Below, piece after piece: positions 59,601-64,000 of a stretch of 64,000 bases of DNA. A program made the position numbers and the translations under genes. The DNA is taken from positions 7,647,001-7,711,000 of the forward strand of contig CM062218.1 in NCBI GenBank assembly GCA_031216445.1, written 5' to 3'. Under the pieces are notes generated by a model. The model saw only the letters and a program-made list of their open reading frames with translations. It ran no database searches and had not been told where the DNA came from. This DNA is from Lateolabrax maculatus (taxonomy: Eukaryota > Chordata > Actinopteri > Acropomatiformes > Lateolabracidae). The stretch's first letter is position 1; every line of letters begins with the position of its first letter.

Positions 59601-62600
59601 AAACAATCCAATTCTTCTAAATAGGCATAAATACAGTCAGATTCATCACCACAGGATGGTGTCATAGAGAACATACATGTTTATTTCTGCTCTGTTGAGC
59701 AACTTTGTCATCCAGTCTTCTCTTTTATTACATAAGAGCTAATTTCCCACTCTTTCTCAAACAAGGACTTGATTCAGGAAAAGTTAAAGAGGAAACACAA
59801 GGTCCTAATATGAACTTTGACTCCAGAGATTCACTTGCAGTTTGGTCGAAACTGCTCAGACTGAATTGCTGTAAATACCAGGGTGCTTTTGAATGCATTC
59901 ACACAGACAAACGTGATGTTAGGTAGGCAGACAAAAAAAGAGGGAGGAAGGAGCTGGCTGCTTCTCATTGTGGTTTCCTACTCAACTTTTCCACTGAAGC
60001 CTGCAACATTTACTGTCTCTTTCTGAAGAAGCTTAAACTATTTCTCATTTGGGTCCTCATTTGACGTACAGAGTTAGATTAGTAAACGAAAGCAACAAGT
60101 AGTTTGCTTTAATTTTCTTTTTGTGCTTTTGTGTGTCAATAATAAAAGCCATCTCATAACATAATATAATAACTCGTCTTTGCTGCTGCCCACACGTGCT
60201 AAACTATGTAAGGTGAGATCATTATGACAGGGTAAAAGTCAAAAGTCTGCAAAGAATTAGGCCGCAGAAGCAAATGGCAAAGCAGATAACTCCAGGATTT
60301 TATGGCTAAGAATCAAGATGTCGTGCTTGATAAGGCTTTAACCGGCTTAAGTCGGGCTCTGTGATAGTACTTCTCAATCAAAAGGGATGTTCTCGCAGTG
60401 AAAGGGGATTCTGCTTGACAAGGAGGGACCAACAGGCAGGTGACACAAGGTGATGCCCACTGGTCCACCTCCATTCCTTTGAAATCAGGCTGAATTTCAT
60501 CGCCATTTTTGTGCCACATGACATATAAAAACTACTGTGAGATGCAGATAATTTCTTCTCTGCTCTTTGGAGCCATTGTTTGTATGGATAAGAGGCCAGT
60601 ACGTCTGTTATTTTGCTAACATTTATGTGCGAAAGGCAAACAAAAAAAACTGCACAGTTCCCACTCACCCTTTTCGGGGTCCCTCTGTTCTTGACCAGAC
60701 AGGATTTCTCCAGATTCTGATATCCACCAATCACCTCAATCTCCTCCACTGTGGGGTACTTCTTCTTCACTGGCTCGGCCACAGCGGTGGTCGTCTGCGA
60801 TGAGGCCTTTGCTGGTGTTGGCCCTGCTACCGTGGAGCCTGTTGTGGACCCTGTTGTGGTCACTCCTCCCCCTCCTCCCCCTCCTCCTCCTCCTCCTCTG
60901 GCAGGCTTCCGTGGAGAGATGGTGATGGTGACACCTCTCTTCACCTGGCCTCCAGAGGCACTCCTGATGGAGAAGAGCGTGGGCGATGGGGTGGGAGATG
61001 GAGAGATACTAGGAGACTGGGAAGGAGATGGAGAGCTCGGGGAGGAGGCCGGGGTCGGGGCAGAGTCCGAGGGTTTCAGGGTATTGTCCGGGGACTGGCT
61101 CCTGAGAAACGAGGGGGAGGCGGTGATAGTGTGGTTGGATGGTTTGAGCTGAGGAGAACACACACGCTGAGGAGACACTTTGGGGTTCGATCCTGACGTT
61201 TCCTGATCCCTTTCCTGGGTCTTGGCTTCGTCCTTTAGCTGGTGCTTTAACACTCCTCTGGGGCTCTGCTGCCCCCTTGTCTCTTTGTCCTTAAGAGGAG
61301 AGTTTGGTGATGTACAGGACTTCAGCGCTTCCTGCTCTTTCAGCTGAAACTGCTCTATCTGTCGCTGTATTGTCTGAACCCCGCAGATGTCTTCACCTGA
61401 GAGCGCCGTGCTGTCCCCCGGCTGCGCGTTTGACGTGATGGCCTTCACTTTAACAAGGTGCACCGACGGGATGTCTACAGTCCTCTCCCTCAGACGCAAG
61501 CCCGACCTGGAGCCCACCGTTTCCAGGTTGTAGATGCGGCTCATGGCTGCGAGGGAGTCAGGATGAGGCGGCAGAGGGGAGAGAGATTGCACGGGATCAA
61601 GAGGCGATGTGTACTCCTCTATCTCCTCCTCCGAAAGCTCCTTTTCCTCCTCCTCCCTTTCTTCTTCTCGGTTCTCGTGTTGGCCACTGTGGCGCCTCAG
61701 CGGTTCTTGCACATGTTTCAGGGGGTCGTCTTCATCCTCAGATATCTGGAAGCTGTCAGAGGCGACTTCGGAGGCAGCAGTGGTGCACCCGCTTGTTGTT
61801 ACTTCCTCTCCTCTGACAGCTTGTGAGTGTGGGACAGAAACAGGAAGCTGAGGGCAGATTTTCAATACACCAACTTCCTGCGTGACGTCAAGTGCAGCCG
61901 TGGATGTCTGCGCTTCTGCATCTTCCTGTCCCCTCTCTGCGCCGACCAGCTTCTTCCGCATGTGAGCTGCAGCTTCCCACTCTTTCTCTATTTCAGTTCC
62001 CTTCTCGTCGCACTCGTCCCCAGCTGTCTGAGCACTATTTATCTCTGCACCTTCCCTCCCACCTCCATCTTGTGCCTCTCTTTGTTTCAGCCTCTCCAAC
62101 TCTCTTTGTCTAATTTTTTCTCGCAGGGACTCAATGCGGCTCAGGGGTTTTCCAATCCTCCAGCTTTCCCTCCTCTCGACCCCTTTACCTCCTTCCCAGT
62201 CTTGCCCCTCGTCGGCTTTTTTTCTCTCCACCATTTCTTCAGCAACATAAAAAACACTTCTTGGGATTTGGATCTCAATGGCACCTGGAGGGACTCCTAT
62301 GGGTGCAATCCTAGTTGGAGATCTGGGGGTTACCTCATGAATGAGGTTCTCTGATCCAGTATCACTGTATGTTTGCGCCTCCTGTTTGCTCTCTTTGGTC
62401 ACTTCATAAGCACTCTTGTAAGCCCTTTCTCCTTTCTCGTTGCTATAAACAGTTGTTTCTCCTATTTTTTCTATTTTACTTATAAGATCCTCTGTATGTT
62501 GGGACAAAACAGTGTGTGTTAGGTAAGGTCCTTGTGGCCCTGTACCACTCCAGTCTGGCCCTCTATGGGGGTCTCTAGTGACAGCACAGAGCAGACCGGA

Positions 62601-64000
62601 GCACTCAGTGAAAGCTGATTCATGTCTGTGCTGACTCTCGGCAGCGTCAGGTGGACAGGCCAGCTCTGCCGATGCAGGGATGACATAACTCTTCTGCAAA
62701 GCTTCAGGTGGGGTGGTGCTTTCAAAACCCTCTTCTCTCCGAGAATCAGGCGCCTTTTCAACCTGTTTCCCCACCTCTGAATCTTTCTCTCCGCTCAGCT
62801 CCCTCTCTAAACTTTTCTCACCGGTCAGTCTCTTCGCCTCTCTTTCGGCTCTTGTTTTCCCGTCCTGCCTGATCGGTACTCTTCGAGCAAACGAGATTCC
62901 CTCCGTGTTTTTGACGGATGCCACTGTGAACCCCTCGTCTCCGTCTGCGTCACCTTCCCTTTCCGCCGCCCTTGTGTCAACTGGCTCGACTTTCTTAAAT
63001 TCACTCCTGTGTTGGATGGAGACTTCTGCCTCATTTCTCCTCTGCATGGGACAGCCCTTTTCATCCTCATTTTTAAACTGTCTCTCTCTGTGTTTTCCAA
63101 ACCTGTCTTTATTTAGGAGGATTGCGCACCCCAGTTTGATCTTTGCTCTGGTTTCCGTCCCTAAGCCTGCTACACTGACCCACGGCGACACGCTCTTGTC
63201 TGAATGTATCCTCTCATGCATTCTTCTCTCGTAATATTCCTCGTCAGCTAAACCATTCTCCTTAGCACAGATGACATGATCGGAGAAGCTATGCGAGCGC
63301 TTCGGGACACCTTTCACTAGCATGTTCCTCCTGTCTCCCTCTGAGTGTTGGCCGTCTTCATCTCCTGAGTATTTTCTCCTCCCAGGCCGGAGGAAATTAT
63401 CAGAGCTTTTGGATCGAGATGGAGGCTTGGGGTGCTCTCCAAATTTACTCAGCAGCTGGCTGACCCTCCCTCCTCTCTCGACAAACAAATTGTCGTTCAG
63501 GCTGTCCTTCCTGTCTTCTTTAATAACGGTCGCCTGGCCCCATGGTCTCTCTTTCTCTTTATCTCTCAGCCAGGACATGTCTGTTCTGAGCTCCCTGCCC
63601 ATGCTCTCCCTGCTCCCATCCACGCTGCACTTCATCTCTCCATCCTCTCTACCCGAACATTTCCCTCCTCCTCCTCCTGGATGCCTCTCTTCCGGGCTTT
63701 CCAAGGGCTTTATGATCAGAACCTCAGAGGCACGGATCTCAGTGACGCTCCCACTCCCCGCCAGGATCTCCCTCAGGTCCATCTTCATACCCCTCTTCCC
63801 CTGGTGGTCCTCCTCGGGCCTCTCCCTCTCCACCTCCCTCCATCTACCCCTTCTCTCGTCGCTGCTTTTCCTGTCCTGCTCGATGATGATGATATTGTCG
63901 GCTCGGATGGTCCGAAGACAAGGGGCGAGAGGAGAAAACGAACTAGACTGTGAATCTGGTTCTCTCTCATCCTCGTCCGTTCTTGCTTTGAGGAATTCCC
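56700..64000 (-). CDS. ppp1r18: Phostensin/taperin family protein, probably ppp1r18, 5'-partial
   Basis: Two exons seen on -. A very large one is open from the window edge to 60669 (in frame from 63998, 1110 codons), ending AAAAGG|GTGAGT. The last coding exon is 56960-56700, with a 3.7 kb intron between, phase 0. N-terminal family motifs are IRADNIIIIEQ (about 63895), VTEIRASEVLIIKP and RVSQLLSKFGE. The C-terminal signature KKKYPTVEEIEVIGGYQNL is followed across the junction by GKVCFDEDQLEQVCEYPSET. KVCF fits the RVxF docking motif for protein phosphatase 1. The middle is low-complexity (Glu/Arg, Ser/Pro and a run of Gly near 60860-60900). Phostensin targets PP1 to actin ends; taperin is its paralogue in stereocilia. 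The N-terminal blocks resemble taperin as well, so the symbol rests partly on the MHC-type neighbourhood. The start codon and first exon(s) are outside the window. Confidence 0.78.
56961..60668 (-). other. Last intron of the phostensin-like gene
   Basis: 3.7 kb, moderately AT-rich. Poly-A/T tracts and purine-rich stretches (about 58560-58700) are present. No nested gene, RNA or complete repeat recognised. Confidence 0.55.

Noticed and set aside
60378..60668. Continuation of the long - frame beyond the KKKYPTVEEIEVIGGY block
   Set aside because: A donor (AAAAGG|GTGAGT) lies at 60669/60668 and the conserved family ending is found in the exon at 56700-56960. The extra residues are intron read-through.
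61180..61195. GGTTCGATCC as a tRNA T-arm
   Set aside because: No matching acceptor stem, D-arm or anticodon arm nearby; it lies inside a coding exon.
60751..63953. Several + strand frames of 70-175 codons opposite the phostensin-like exon
   Set aside because: Antisense shadows of a GC-rich coding exon; the poly-Pro run is the complement of the poly-Gly codons.

Overview
This window is teleost nuclear DNA, probably from a percomorph. The genes have many short exons with GT-AG introns and no operons. Between them lie dinucleotide microsatellites, a Tc1-type transposon and several short inverted-repeat elements of kinds common in spiny-rayed fishes. I assembled seven protein genes exon by exon. 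Exon phases agree at every junction.

Layout: an A/C-rich satellite runs in from the left edge (1-1340), followed by TG-rich repeat units (about 1380-2940). clic1 is on + (coding 5341-9030, long 3'UTR to about 11545). A GPI-anchored Ly6/uPAR gene is on - (12645-16867) and carries a broken Tc1 element in intron 2. A gene-poor stretch follows (16.9-21.2 kb). ddah2 is on + (22553-28601) and ends tail to tail with rps5 on - (29532-32544). Two rps5 introns carry paralogous H/ACA snoRNA-like sequences. ppt2 is on - (35641-41012). A 15-exon carnitine-acyltransferase homologue is on - (43047-53843). A phostensin/taperin-family gene on - (56700-64000) has its 5' end beyond the window.

clic1, a Ly6 gene, ddah2, ppt2 and ppp1r18 all have human counterparts in the 6p21.3 MHC region, so the window looks like a rearranged teleost MHC class III-like block. 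rps5 and the crat-like gene are not MHC genes in human.

The genes do not form one pathway. The most notable biology is active-site change in genes that otherwise look intact. The crat-like protein has lost the catalytic His, the Tyr of the TYESAS motif and the STS motif. Ddah2 has Arg at the catalytic His position. Clic1 lacks the Cys of the human redox pair. Other points of note are the snoRNA pair in rps5, its start codon split between exons, and elements inserted close to splice sites or in 3'UTRs.

Homology calls and residue equivalences come from remembered family sequences, not from a search.
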